A stretch of DNA of 64,000 bases from Heliocidaris erythrogramma (lineage: Eukaryota; Echinodermata; Echinoidea; Camarodonta; Echinometridae): NCBI GenBank assembly GCA_025617745.1, contig CM046869.1, positions 14,899,168 to 14,963,167 on the forward strand. The letters are read 5' to 3'. A program made the translations under genes and the position numbers. Shown here in pieces: positions 43,049 to 57,121 of this stretch. Below the pieces are notes generated by a model. It was given only the letters and a program-made list of their open reading frames with translations, had not been told where the DNA came from and did not search any database. Numbering within the stretch: the stretch's first letter is position 1; every line of letters begins with the position of its first letter.

Positions 43049-43587
43049 GTAAAGTTGGATTCCATGCCTCATGAAGAGTTTTGACCAATGACTAAGATTC
43101 ACATGGCCATTTTATACTTCCTTAGCATAAATTTTAACTCTGTATAACAAGCAAGGTCTGGCTGTCGATTTATATTTATGCTTTGATTGCAACAAAACTT
43201 TTTCTTCATTATTACTTCTTGTACTGTAAGTACAAAAAGTAGTATTTTGCAGTTTGCTAATTGAATTATCCATTCATTACTGGGTCATATGCTTACACAA
43301 TAGATACTGTAACCACAGCCCTGGAAAAATATTAGACCATTAGAAGGCATATGTGGGAAGTGTTGGCTACATCAGTAATTGAACTTTCAATTGATTTCTA
43401 CTAGCTAACTCATAATGAGTGGATGACTACTCCCTAAAACAATTACCCCCAAAAATAACTAAACCCTCGGACAATTACCCCCCCCCCCCGACAGTTATCC
43501 CTAAAGGACAATTGGATCTAAAGGCATGCACCCCCAACGGATGGATACTCGGGTTAAACAGTCAAACCGCAGGTCCCGAAAAAGGGC
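43049..43587. other. Intron sequence not present elsewhere in the window
   Basis: Unique sequence after exon 12. It contains C runs (43480-43489) and ACAATTACCCCC-type imperfect repeats (43438-43485). No gene. Confidence 0.5.
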
Positions 43588-43760
43588 TCTATTTTTATTT
43601 TCAGTTTGCTTGATAGCCCCCTCCACTGACCATCAAAGCTCATCCCAAAACTGCGAATTTCAGCGTTCTGATGAATTCTGAGGATATTTGAGCCGACAAG
43701 CGTGTTTTGGGGCCCTTTTTTCTGGCAAATCCGATAAAGATCTGACATTGATCGGGGTAA
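43588..43760. repeat. Third partial copy of the LINE-adjacent segment, cut by the gap
   Basis: 173 bp matching 40448-40620, differing only by loss of single bases inside homopolymers or doublets (for example GTTTTGC to GTTTGC, CCCCCTTCC to CCCCCTCC, GGGGGCCC to GGGGCCC). It runs straight into the Ns. Confidence 0.9.
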
Positions 43761-44260
43761 NNNNNNNNNNNNNNNNNNNNNNNNNNNNNNNNNNNNNNNN
43801 NNNNNNNNNNNNNNNNNNNNNNNNNNNNNNNNNNNNNNNNNNNNNNNNNNNNNNNNNNNNNNNNNNNNNNNNNNNNNNNNNNNNNNNNNNNNNNNNNNNN
43901 NNNNNNNNNNNNNNNNNNNNNNNNNNNNNNNNNNNNNNNNNNNNNNNNNNNNNNNNNNNNNNNNNNNNNNNNNNNNNNNNNNNNNNNNNNNNNNNNNNNN
44001 NNNNNNNNNNNNNNNNNNNNNNNNNNNNNNNNNNNNNNNNNNNNNNNNNNNNNNNNNNNNNNNNNNNNNNNNNNNNNNNNNNNNNNNNNNNNNNNNNNNN
44101 NNNNNNNNNNNNNNNNNNNNNNNNNNNNNNNNNNNNNNNNNNNNNNNNNNNNNNNNNNNNNNNNNNNNNNNNNNNNNNNNNNNNNNNNNNNNNNNNNNNN
44201 NNNNNNNNNNNNNNNNNNNNNNNNNNNNNNNNNNNNNNNNNNNNNNNNNNNNNNNNNNNN
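43761..44260. other. Assembly gap of exactly 500 N
   Basis: 500 consecutive undetermined bases. The round length suggests a scaffolding placeholder and not a measured distance. Frames reported across it are meaningless. Confidence 0.99.
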
Positions 44261-44627
44261 AAACACATTCTTCTATGCCAATATTGAAAGAAACTCATTT
44301 CAGTGATGTGGGTTTGTATCCCACTGCTGCCACCCACCGCCAATATCGAAAGAAACACCAGGCAATTGTCGGAGAGTTTGCAGTTCCATGGTGACATTTT
44401 TTTTATGGCATTCATAAAGTGAAGCATTCATACAATACGCCTATAGTGGGTAACATAATTATGCATTTACTGTGACATCTACAGTAGATCATAACATCAT
44501 GTAATGGAGCAACACCCTCATTCTTTGACAGGATTTACTGCCACAGCTCCGAAGTAATAAAGAATCACTGCAGTAAACAGTAATACATTACCATATGCAA
44601 TAATTTCTTTGTATTCACCCTTTTAAG

Positions 44628-44734
44628 GACCCAACTATTGGACCGACAGGAGCACCTGGTCCTCCTGGAGAAGGGGGCCCCACAAGCCTGGTCCTGAAGG
44701 CGAGACAGGTCCACCTGGACCTAAGGGAAAGACG
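44628..44734 (+). pseudogene. Collagen helix exon 2, copy 2, frameshifted
   Basis: Same acceptor and donor as 23583-23693, but 107 nt long. After GAGAAGGGGG the copy-1 CCCACCTGGCAAGCC is replaced by CCCCACAAGCC, a net loss of 4 nt. The length is no longer a multiple of three, so DPTIGPTGAPGPPGEG would be followed by an out-of-frame tail and all downstream exons would lose the Gly-X-Y register. It is either an inactivating change in a duplicate or allele, or a consensus error next to a gap. Confidence 0.85.
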
Positions 44735-47080
44735 GTAATTTGTTCATTTGTCAAAGTTTGCACCTGAAAAGATGATGTAATTTTCATCCTGGTTTTAGAA
44801 GCATAGACTTCCAGAGCAAAATCTCATTTGTGCACAAAACAGTGTAAAATCAGTTTATTGTTGATGACATGAGCGATCATCACATTTTTCTGATGTAAAC
44901 TTTAGATTTTCTTGTCATAATTTTTATGTAATTTGGGGCCTTCCCTGAGCTAAATCGGCCTTTGTTCCCAAGCATTTTTTTCACTGGCACATTATGCTCA
45001 TTCACACCTTCTCAAGGGTGCAAAGCACTTGATAATGTTAGCCCATCAGCAAGTCATAGCTCATTTTATTACTTATGTGGAAGAAGTTTTTATTTCAAAT
45101 TGTATGCAACTGTGGGCTCAAAGGTTTGTACGTATGTATCTGGTTTCATATTAATAGCAGTTGAGCAAGATGCAAGATGCAAGATGGTGGAAACAGAAAG
45201 GAGAGCGGTTTTATCCAGTAGAAATTATACAAGTTATGCCCCCTTATATTGGAACATTTGTGATTAAAAGATCTGTTAGTCATTGTGTTGTTATAATGAA
45301 CATCAGTTTCAAACTGTGATTACATGTACATCGAGAAATATACAAAACATAGAATGATATCATGAAAATTAATTGATATGATCATTTCCTCTGTGAATAT
45401 ATCATTTATATCATGTAGCTCATGACTGAACTTTAGCAATGATTATATATGTTCAGATAAATAGTAAAACAATCCATCCAGAAATGGGTACACTAAAAAA
45501 TTTAAAAAGAGCCTGTTTTTTAATTTTTAAAGTGTTTCATCTTGGTATTGTAGAGACAGATGTAGCTTGGTGCCTTTTAGTTTATAGGATTTATACCTAC
45601 TTCAAATTCACCTTGATGTTTTGAAATTGTATGAAAGAGAAATTTCCAGATTTTTTATGACTGACCAGAATCATGGGAAACATATTGGGTTTTTGTGTAA
45701 ATCAAACCGAAACGAAGCTGAATAAAAAACAAACTTGGAATTCTATTTATTTTACATATTATTTTTTATAGCATATGTCTAGATTCTTCTAAGGGGAGAT
45801 TCGTACAGGCATCTGGAACAGATGATCCTAACTTTGTTTATCTATCATGTCTTATATTTTTCAAAATGATTTGGAATAAGATGTAAGTTTTCATGATATT
45901 TTGAATATGGATTTTTATAGCTCCAGATGTTTCAGAACATAGTAATTTATTGCCAGTTTGTAGAAAATGTCAATCCCAGCTGTTCAAAATATTTTTATGG
46001 TCACCATTGTGTTAGATGAAGTGAGTCATAAATTCCATCATTTGTTTGAAATTCAGGATTTTTTAAATGTTAATCTAATAACTGTGCACCCATGAGGGTC
46101 ATTTTACTTTTTTCCCCTACAATATTCATGCTGTGTATCAAGTAACTGTAAGAAACAAATGCAGAGCTGTTTTGCCTTCGACTCCCATGCATGCACAAAC
46201 CATGTTCATTTACTCTGTACATTATTTATTGACACTGCAAATATGTATTTGTAAAATTTGAAATGTACTTTTGAATTTTGCAAAATTTTGTACACAGTTG
46301 AAAAGGAAGTTGAAAATGAAGTTGAAATGATGCAAAACATGTATTTTCAATAGAATTTCTGCAATTTGGGAATCCTTTTTTATGTAATCCAAGTTTTGTA
46401 ATTTGTATATATGCAACATTTTCATTAGCATATTGGGGTCACCATATAAATTAATGGCAAGCTATCATTATGTAGAATCATGCACTATGGAGATGAATTA
46501 TTCATGTAGACTGAGTTAGAATAGAGAAAATGAAGATATTCTAAAAAATTGCAGTCATGAATGCATGTACATGTACATGCTTGTAGCTGTACATTGTTTT
46601 TCAGCTTTTACAGTGCTCATTTTTCATCATGAAGGACATAGGTCAACAAGCTTTTGACCTTCAAGGAACTCTTGTCTACATTTGATAGAATGTATGTGTA
46701 ATTGAAATGTTGAGTAATGTAGAGAATTATTTCTTAGTCTAGGTAAGCTTCAATGCTTAAGACAATCTAAGGTAAGAAAAGAATATGTTTGGAAAGATGC
46801 TAGAAGAATGTTAAAACAATATAATAGGATAGGGGCTCCACTTTCATCTCTTCATCATTTATTTTGATAAATATTTAATATAAAGAATAATGGGATCAGT
46901 GGAGATAGTAATGGCGAGGGATGAGAAAAGGTTCGTAATTTACTCCTTACTTATCATACTGCATAATCAGTTTTCGGTTTGTGTTGTGTTACATCTGCAA
47001 CTTTGGAGTAGTAGAGAGTATTTTCTCATAATTCAAAAATTATAACTTTTTAATGTGACATGAGGAGAGCGTTTTCGGGT

Positions 47081-48301
47081 CAACACTGGTTCTAGCTCAA
47101 ATCAAGCTCCACCTTTGCACAGCTACATGTATACATAGAGAGAAGATTAAAGGAAAACAGAGAATAACATATGAAAAGGTAGACAAAAATGATAGAAGAA
47201 TAAAGAGAAATAATAACATAAGGAAAGACATAAAGAGAAGATGTAAGAAGATGCAAGAAGAAAGATCAAAACAAAGAAAGATTTGAGTAGAGGTGTCGTG
47301 GTCTAGTGGATACGTCACCAGACTGGATCACATGGTTCGTGGTTCGAGTCCCGCTGCGGAACTAATGTCCTTTCGCAAGACATTAATCTACATTTTTCAC
47401 TTTCCATCTGGTAGGATGCAAATGTCATTGTGACTGAATTGTATGTGAACCTGTAAAATGGCTGCCAGACTGGAATGCTACCCTGTGGAGTGGAGAATGT
47501 GCACTATAAGTACAGAATCGTAACTGGATCCAATGTCCGGGGTAATGATATACTGTAAAGCGCTTTGATTAGTTATTAACTGCAAAGGCCCATATAAATG
47601 CAGGTATTATTATAAGGATGAAATAAGGAAAGATGGAAAGAGAATATAAAGAAATATTGAATCAAAGAATAACAAAAGGAAAAATATAAAAGAAAGAAAA
47701 AAATGATAGAAAAATAAAAACGAAGAACAACAAAGGCAAGATAAAAAGAGAAGGAAAGAAGAAAAATAAAGAGATACATATGAAAGGATAGATCAAATGA
47801 TGAAAGAAGGAATGAATAAAAAAGAATAAAGAAAAAAAGAAAGAAGATGATAGTAGGATAAAAACAAAGAATAACATTAGGAATGATAGAGGAAGAGAGA
47901 TAAAGAAATACAAAGTTAATGACACAAGAAAAGATGAAAGAAGAAAAATATGGAAAACAATTATAAGGATAGGAAGAGAAAACTAATTATAGAAGGAAGA
48001 AACAAAGAATGACATAAGGAAAGAGAGAAAAAGGATTTACATGTGGAAGATAGAGAGTTAAGGTGACAAAAAACAAAAATACATTCGAATGATAGAAAAA
48101 AGAGATAATAGAAGGCTAAAAACACAGAATAACATAGAAAGATTTTTTTAAAAGATGACGAAAGAAGAAAAATTAAATGTACATGTATTTATAATGAAGA
48201 ACGGAAAGTGCATGACGAAGTTGAAATTCACTTTTTGGGTCAAACTGCGCAGTATAGCTGCGCAAAGGCGGAGCTTGAATTAAGCAAAAATCAGCATTGG
48301 C
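47081..48301. repeat. Purine-rich array bounded by inverted repeats (copy 2)
   Basis: Counterpart of 26042-27248, with a 12-bp insertion just before the embedded SINE and several small changes inside the array. Confidence 0.65.
47289..47613 (+). repeat. tRNA-derived SINE (copy 2)
   Basis: Counterpart of 26238-26562, with intact A and B boxes. Confidence 0.85.
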
Positions 48302-49319
48302 ATGAACGTTCTCCACAGGAAACCGTGCCTTAAATCAGTGTTTGAACTGTGACTCGTGTCCATGATTCTAGCTTAAACAATTACTTGAAAGCACCCTCAG
48401 TTTGGCGTTCTCAATCATGATTTTTTTTTCACAACAGACAAAAAATTGCATGAACACAACTGTTTTAAACTAAATGTCTTACATATCCTGATTGTGGGCT
48501 GAAGAATGTTTGCATGAATGCAACCTAAATCTGCCATAAGTGGGATGGAGGCAAAAAAACCTAAATGTGAAAGTGGGTGGACCATAATTCCACCCTGGTT
48601 TCAACCCATCTAGTGCTCACAAGGATCAAAGATATTACTTTTATAGCCTATTTAATTATGCTCCTCTATCGATGCGTCCTCGGCTGTTTAATTTGTCTTG
48701 CACAAACTTTAATTAAACAACAACAACACATAAATATCCACCAGAAACCAAATTCGCTAAAATCTCGTTTCACAGAATACCCAAAATGACACTTTTGAAA
48801 AGTGACAATTTTGCCTTTACTGTTAGCTCACTCATGCATGGTTCAATAGATCAATCTCATTTTCACAGAAAAGTTAGTCAATAAGTGTAGGATCACTCCT
48901 GCCAAGTTATTTTGCTCAAAACATTTTCTTTAAAAAGTTACGCCATTTTGAGTAAGAGAAGAGTTACTTTTTTTGTTGTGTTTAGTATGCATCACCATAG
49001 TGAGACGAACTGATTCGATTTTGGTTCAAGTCTAGGTCAAATGTGACATGTCATAGAGGTCATTATATTTGAACTTAATGATTTTTAGCTTTGTTATGAC
49101 CATATCTCAACTATTTTGTATTCGTGAATGGGAGGAGATAAAGTGATTAGACTTTTGGTTATCACAGTATTTCAAGAATAGTTTGAGCCATCAACTGAAT
49201 TTAGGCGTAGGCATATAGGAGACGCAGTCACATTTATCTTGTTTTTCTACTTATTTTATTTCTTTATTATCTAGAATTAGACCAGAAATCAGTAAGATGA
49301 ATTTTCTGTTCTTTTCTAG

Positions 49320-49373
49320 GGCCTAAGAGGAGTGAGAGGAGAAAGGGGGCAAAAAGGTGAAGAAGGAATAGAA
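49320..49373 (+). CDS. Collagen helix exon 3 (copy 2), 54 nt
   Basis: Identical in sequence and splice sites to 28267-28320 (GLRGVRGERGQKGEEGIE). Confidence 0.85.
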
Positions 49374-51793
49374 GTGAGCAACTCTCTTTTATTGAAAGAA
49401 TAATTTCTTACTGACTTCTGGATCTATATATTCATAATTTCTCTCTAATTAGCTTGCAAAAAATACTAATGCTGAGACAAGCTCAAAAACTCTGCTAGGT
49501 ATGACCCTCACTTAACATTAGATGACATTTTGTTTCTTTTTATCACAAACAAACAATTGGTACATCTCATTTTATCATCCATTAAGTAATTTGATTTTCT
49601 CTCTCTATTTAATTTTTTTAAAAATCTGACTGTTGACTTGAAGGGCTTTTTGTGGCTGCAGAGATATGTCTAGATGCTTTTAACAATCTTAAATGCATCC
49701 CCTAAACCCATAGAGAGTTTAGCAGTCTATAGATGACAATGTCAGAAAGTTTTTTAGAAATTATTTTGAAATGGAGATAGCTTGCTCACTTTTAGCCCTT
49801 GCATGGACTTTGCCACAGGGAGTGCTCATGTTGAAGCGGGGATAGTTGTAGTGTTCTACTTTATTCACTCATATCAAAGGTATTACCAGTTTATTAACAA
49901 GGTATTTACTTCAAAACATGTGCATTAATATTTAATACACTATCAAATTTACATATCATGAAGGATTGGTGATTTTTTTAAATTTCCTCTTCCAAATTTT
50001 ACAGACAAGTTATGGCCATTTATTCATGTTACATTACTCAATTGAATTAAAAATTCAAAAGCATGAAATGTAATCACTTATTTTTATTTTTGACCATAGA
50101 TTCTAGCCATTTTTTAAAGAGAATTGTTACATGACAACATCTGAACAAGAAATATTAAATCTTTCTTTAAGACATATTCCACACAAATTTCATAATCAAC
50201 GATATGTGGTTTAATTCATCTTGTCCTTCTCTTGGAAAACAAAATATGTGAAAATATGGAATTCCTTCTTGCGTTTCAATCATTAATTTGATGTCATAGC
50301 ACACACAGGATAAGTTCTTTGCTGTGCAGTTAAAATTATATAGTGTGGCAAAGTCTGTGTTCACTTGCTAAGTGCTAACCTTAGCTATGATTATAGACCT
50401 CCAAAACCTGACTCTAACCAGTTTCATTGAGATCACTTTTGATCTCTTTTGACAAGATCTTGTGTCATGTTTCATATGAAGACTGCAGACTGCGAAATGT
50501 CTTCTGGGTTCACTGTCTGTATATTTCACAATACAATGTACCTCAGCATGGGTTCTTACACAGTATGGACAGCAAAAAGTGACGTGGATTAAACTTGGTT
50601 AGAATCAGGTTAAAGAGGTCAAAATAAACATGTAGCTGTTGTTTTTTAATTCCTAACCTATAAGAGGTCAGAGAAATAGAAATGAGCTTCTAAGATAACT
50701 AATAACATTGTTTCTAACCTTGTGCATTTTTCTCTTTTTGTTTCGAGGTAAATAATCATTCTGATCATTCCCTAGCAAACATCAAGTTAATGGTTACATC
50801 ACCTTTCTGGTAGATTCCAGAAAAAGAAATAGATGAACTGCATTTCTTTCTTGAGGAGGGGTGTACTTTTCACTTAAAAGTAGATCTGAATGGGTGTAAA
50901 CTTTATTTTGCCACATTTTGGGAATACAGTTCTCATCATTATTGCATTTTATAGGTATTACACAGAATTGTGATTAGTGTCATCAATATGCCTTTCTGAA
51001 TTTTATGTTTTCACACAAGGCATTGTATCAATAGTTGTCCATTTCCATCCTTTGTGTAGGCAATAGACACCCATTTCTGACAGGGGTACTGTTTTGTTTT
51101 ATGTAGCCAAGAGGAAGCCCGTGCAACAGTTTGATCACAAAAATTACATGCACCGTTATTATGTTATAGTATAATAGGATTGTAGTCTTTTCTAGTGAGA
51201 TTATTAATCTGTTAGAAACTTAATGTGTAACAATGCATGCACTACTTTTTTGTTTATACCTATATGTGAGGATGCATGTGGATAATCAAGCTGGAACTCA
51301 TTGTCACAATATTCTCAATTTATTTTAAAATATTACTGCTATATATGCACATTTTTAATGGGTATTGTTCAGTATATACAGAATATTTCACTGCATATTT
51401 ACCAAAATGTGGCAGGATTGATTATTTTGATTACATGTTTCTTAAAATGCTAAGTGTAAAACTATAACAATTCGTAAATGCCCTTGATTTGTTTGAGGTC
51501 TAAAATGTACAAATTGTGAAGAAAAAAACAAAATAATGTAGGGAGGAAAAGAGTGTGATGTTTACTTCCCATTATTCCTCAGTACATTAAACCAAAAATA
51601 ATGAATATTCATTTTACCCCTTTCTAATTGGAGTGTTTGGGTCAGCAGAGTTTAGAGACAGGAGTTCTCAATTGCATGCATTGTACTACTTGATGATTTA
51701 TTTCACGATTTATTTCACTTTTACCTGAAAGAGTGCTTCCCATATATTTTTCCTTCTATTTTAATATTTCTTGTATTTACTTGGTTTGTACAG

Positions 51794-51847
51794 GGGCGGG
51801 TCGGAGCCCCAGGGCCAAGGGGAGATCCTGGCCATCCTGGAACAGAT
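51794..51847 (+). CDS. Collagen helix exon 4 (copy 2), 54 nt
   Basis: Identical to 30742-30795, including the RGD tripeptide. Confidence 0.85.
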
Positions 51848-51911
51848 GTAAGTATATTGAGACTCCCTAGCTTTAAAAATAGAGAGAGATGGATGGAAAT
51901 AGGCTGAAGAT

Positions 51912-51946
<35 letters not shown>

Positions 51947-52334
51947 GTAAGGGGGCAAATCTGGGTTTTATGATCAGGATAATGCAGACCCTACATTATC
52001 GTATTTGGTTTGGTCCATGAACCTACAGTCATATGACACTTGATTACCTGCCTGATACAGGATTTGTGACTGGATGGTCATAACAATTAATGCTTCTGTT
52101 ACAGCTTTTCAGAGTTTGTAAACATTATTTCTTTTCCAGAAGATGATGATCTGAAATAAAAGGTCGAAAATTTAAAACTCATCATGACTCTGATTGAAGT
52201 TTTATTTCTAGCACTATTATTTCTATTGCTTTATTATTGTAGTGCACATAATAGGAGCATGGGTTGTGAATGGGGATTTTGTTGACATAACTCTCTCCTT
52301 TCTATACAGTATTTTACTATCTTTTATCATGTAG

Positions 52335-52433
52335 GGTTTCAATGGCTGGAAGGGAGGGATTGGACCTCCTGGACCACCAGGATCTGAAGGTGAACGAGGT
52401 GGGCCAGGACAAATTGGGCTACAAGGACAAGCG
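52335..52433 (+). CDS. Collagen helix exon 5 (copy 2), 99 nt
   Basis: Identical to 31283-31381. The following intron has a 22-bp CTTCTTCCTATGCTCTT-type tandem duplication absent from copy 1. Confidence 0.85.
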
Positions 52434-52968
52434 GTAAATCTATAGAACCTCTCATCTTCCCCCTTCTTCCCCCTTCTTCCCCCTTATGTCCCCTTCTTTT
52501 TTTCAACCTATTCTTCTTCCTATGCTCTTCTTTCTTCTTCCTATGCTCTTCTGTTCCCTTTTACTGTATGTAGTTGCTCTATATTGCTTAATATGTTTTT
52601 ACAGATTACTTTTAGTTCTTTAACATTTTATGTATATATTTCAATGTTATATTTTGCCCTATTTCTTGACTTTGTTTATGTAATATTGTTTAAATGAGAA
52701 TGTTAAAATTGAAACAAGAAACAAAACAGGGATATCTTGCTCCTTTTTCTTATTTCTGTACAAAATTATGTCATACAGAAAGCAGAGGTTTTTGTTAGAG
52801 AAATGACCACTTAAATGGCAGTTGTACCTTCCGAATTAGAGACAAATATGATTTGGGACAATTGATATAAGTGAAGCTTTTATTTATATATTATGAAGGC
52901 TCTTTCAGAGTTTTGAATACCTATTTCTTTTCTTCCCTCATCTTTTGTTTGTGACCTTTGATCTGCAG

Positions 52969-53013
52969 GGTATGCCCGGGGACCATGGTGCATGGGGACC
53001 ACCTGGTCCACCG
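52969..53013 (+). CDS. Collagen helix exon 6 (copy 2), 45 nt
   Basis: Identical to 31896-31940 (GMPGDHGAWGPPGPP). Confidence 0.85.
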
Positions 53014-55529
53014 GTAAGCAACAATGTGCACACTACATTACAAGATTGAATACTTTTTACCCACGCCGATGAAATCGGCAGGGTTATGTAAAGGGCTCCG
53101 TATGTTTTTTTTTTTTTTTTTTTTTTGTTTGTTTGTTTGTTTGTTTGTTTGTGTACAAGATAACAAGAGAACGGGTGAACGGATTTGCACCAAATTTTCA
53201 GGGAATGTTCAGAAAGTGACAGGAAAGAATCGATTAGATTTTGGTGATGATTGGTTGACCCCTGCACATTCTGTGTGACCTTGAAGTTTTGACCCTGTAG
53301 TAAAGTATAGGAACTTCAGTTCAGATAGTGACAGGAAAGAAACTAGAAAGATTGATGACCCCAAACTTCGCCTGCAGATGCAGAAATATTTTGGCCAATC
53401 AAAACACTCATTACTTCGTCTCACCAAAAGTTTATTTCAGGTTTATGAATTTTAGAAGACTTTTAGACCCATTATTTGCCATTTCACTTCAAATCCGTAC
53501 GAGCCTGCAATGAATATTCAAAGCCAACGTATCCCAGCAACAAGGGATTTTTCGCGCGCTTGAACTACTACCCTACTGCGAAAGCGGCTATGTACGTTAT
53601 ACTAGTAATAGGCGGCTCTATAGCTTATAGCTAGCTAGCTATCGCGCGCGATACCTTTTTTTATCTACAAATTCATTTAGATTCAGGCTACCCTAGCCCT
53701 ACGGCTTCTCCTCTATTTCTTATCTTCTGTCCATTTCTGTTTATTTTCCCCGATTCTTTCCACTTTGTTGTGGAAGTTTTTGTGATTTATTTTATCCTGG
53801 TGGACGTGTAGTACGTGATTTTAATTGTTTTCGGTGAAAATCTGGTGAGTTTGTTTGACGTAAGTAAGTCTATCGCACTCGCGAGCGTTCGCGTGTGTTG
53901 ATCTGAGTGAGTGGGCTGTGTAGCTTGCTGTACGTACATAACTATACACAGCGCTGTCGCGAAGTGACGGCGATCTGGTCGGGCTAGGGAGTACATAACC
54001 CCAGGGAGTACAGTGCCTGTGCCTGGCTGACTGTAGTAGGATTGAACTTTTTTCTTTGGGTTATAACGGTCCTGTCATTTGAGATTTGAGTTAGTTTATA
54101 ACTCATTTATGTCTGTTTGAGTGGATTTCGTAGTTGTAAAATATATACAAAAACTGTATTTTTTTAAAATTTGTGTGGATTTGCAAAATTTGGTGGCTGA
54201 TCGAGGTTCGCCGAATACATGCACGCCAGTATCCACTTTGACTTTGTTGATGGGTGGTGACTGAGCTGAGTGAGTAAGCTCTGTGCCTCGCATGCATGTC
54301 ATTTTGAAGTCGAGATCCAACTTATTTTGTCGTCATATTTATTTTATCCAAGCCCGATGAAAAAAAACAACAACCCCAATTGCAATGTAATTTAAATATA
54401 GAACATGAATACATTTACTAACACTTACATGACTGAACACTGAATACAAATTGCTAACATTTTTTTCCTCACCACGCCACGCTCTCTGACATGTCTAATC
54501 AATTACTTTTAGGGGAGAGATGTTTCAATAATAAAATATCTTTTTCAGAAGAATTTTTTCAAGGGTGGGGACACACAAAGCTATGACCTGGATATGGCAA
54601 AATTTATTGGGGGGGGGGGGGTAGATGTGCCTCTTGTTATCCCCTTTGAATGACTACTACTTACAAAAATAATCGCAACAAAACAAAACCTATATTGGGT
54701 TTACTTTTTTTTATACACGACAGGGGAACCAACCAGTAAAAATGCAGTTTCAAGAATAATAGCTCCGCTAAGGCGTGGGTCTGCCGCCTTTGACGGCCTT
54801 TCTAGTTAGATGATAACTTTAATTTGTTTTTTGGGTTGAATGAGAGTTTGATCAGAGACTACTGACAATTAAAGGCAACATTGTTTCCATAAATTAAAGT
54901 TAAAAGGGATATTGGAAAGATGTGGATGTGTTAAAGGGGAAAAATAATTTTTTCCCCTTATGAAAATTGATGGCAGGTAGAGGACTATGGTTCTTTTGTC
55001 GCTCAGTTACGACACCCATCCTGTAGCAAACTTCTACTAAAATTATGATTCTGATTCAGTTAAAAGAAAGCTGCATGATATCATATTAATCATAAAGGTG
55101 AAACTCCGCCAAGGCTTTGAACACTACTGCACGGAAGTATCACATATCGCTATAAATGTTCTCTTTGGAATATTGATATGACAGATTTTTTTACCAGTAA
55201 AGTTTTACATGGGTGTTTCCCCACATGGAGTCCTTGTTACCCAAATAATTTCAGGTTCATTTTAGTTCATAGCCCATTTCATGAATGGCCCACACTACCT
55301 TTGAAAAGAGTAGCAGCAGTTGGATCAGAGGTCTTATTATCAAAGATTTTGTGGTATTATTGTTCTTTTATGAAATGTGAATGTCTAACACTGTCTAGTT
55401 TAAAACTGGTGGCAGCGGTGGGATTGGAAATGTAACAATTCTTAGTGTGGTATTGCATTTCATGTCCAAATCTTGTGGTCCTGGATGGAATACCATCAAT
55501 TTTGTTTCCATAATTTCTACCTCATCCAG

Positions 55530-55628
55530 GGTCCTAGTGGTGAAGGAGCCGTACCAGGAGTTCCTGGTCCACCTGGAGAAAAGGGGGATCCAGGCCCACA
55601 TGGAGAGCATGGGCCAGCTGGTCTCTTT
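55530..55628 (+). CDS. Collagen helix exon 7 (copy 2), 99 nt
   Basis: Identical to 34455-34553. Confidence 0.85.
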
Positions 55629-56059
55629 GTAAGTTTATTTTGGGGAGATTATGTAGCCCTATAAGATTTAGTGATTTAGACATGTCTAATTACATTCAGG
55701 AGAATATTTTGCAGAAATGAACTGCTTCAAATTTTCATTGGTATAGGTGTAAATGTCAAGGGGAGTGAATATAAAGGGAAGGATATGAAAGAATATGAAG
55801 AAAATAAAGAGTACGATGAAGAAAAAGTGATAAATGAGGTCAAGATTCGAAAATTATATTATCATTAATCTGTTCACATGCATTATACTTTTCTTTTATC
55901 AAATGATTCAGTAATTAAAAGACTGGAGACAAGAAGAGAAGAACGGCTTTAAATAAACATGAATAATGGAAAGATAAAGTGAAATAATAAAGCTAAGATG
56001 TTCATTTTTTTTTACAGAATTTATGTTGTAACAGGGGCATTTAATTTTTTTTCTTTCAG

Positions 56060-56113
56060 GGACCACCTGGAGATCCAGGTCTGCCTGGTGCTGATGGGAG
56101 ACCTGGTGCACCA
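56060..56113 (+). CDS. Collagen helix exon 8 (copy 2), 54 nt
   Basis: Identical to 34985-35038. Confidence 0.85.
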
Positions 56114-57022
56114 GTAAGTTTGCTATAACTTGAACATGAGAGGTATTCTTATAATGGCTTAACCCCTTCTGTGCTGCAGGTGGAAAGTTCCACCAAGGAA
56201 TTTGAGTGTTGAACATTGTTTTAGGTCTATAGAATGTCTATATTTATCTTCAGGAAAAAATTTAGGGCAAATTTATCAATGAAGTAAAGCATTTTAAGTT
56301 TAAATTTCACACTTTGAAGTTCATTTTTTAATCATCACTTTATTGTACATAGATAACAAATACATAAGTTTACAAAAACAAAGAAATAGAGAGAAATATA
56401 AAAAGCCCAGGACAAGAACCTATTATGGTTCTAAGCAGGGCAGTACATTAAAAAGGGAAGTTACATCGATTGCAAAAGCTTAATGTGTTGTACATCTTGA
56501 CTAATAAGGTGAAAATGAAGATAAATTTGAGTAAGTTTCTAATACTGTATATCATGTCCTTTTCACAGAATATCGTAAAAATAAAATTTAATTCTAATCA
56601 AATTGCACCTACCTCCAATTAACGCATTTTTAATCTTACTTTTATTATTTTAGCCTTACAGTAATTAACAAATTCATAAGGACATTTCTTATCAATGAAT
56701 GAAATATAGCAAAAATATATAATATTTAACATGCCGTGAAGTTGTTAACCAACCCCCCCCCCCCTCCCGCCCCCACATCAGACTATGTTGTCGGTATCTG
56801 GAGAGGGGTTTGAATTATCCCAAAACGTGGCCCAGATAGGTTAAAATAGAATTTTTGTTATTGTTTATTATGCAGTAGATGGATAGATGAGACTAGCAAA
56901 ATATAAAACTATCAAAAGCAGTTGTGTCTGCTGCATGTTTTTTTATATCAGAATTTTGCACTTTCACCCATTCATTAGGGCCTATAAACATACTTCACTA
57001 TTTATCTGTCTATTTCCTTTAG

Positions 57023-57121
57023 GGTCGCAATGGAACTGATGGTCAGCCTGGAGACCGAGGTCCTGAGGGTCCCCCAGGTGAACAGGGACCTCCAGGAGAG
57101 GGAGGCCTTCCAGGAAACCCG
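57023..57121 (+). CDS. Collagen helix exon 9 (copy 2), 99 nt
   Basis: Identical to 35947-36045, including the GTCAGT donor. Confidence 0.85.

Noticed and set aside
43640-44427. Frames of about 200-255 codons crossing the N gap
   Set aside because: Most codons are undetermined bases; the flanks belong to a repeat fragment and an intron.
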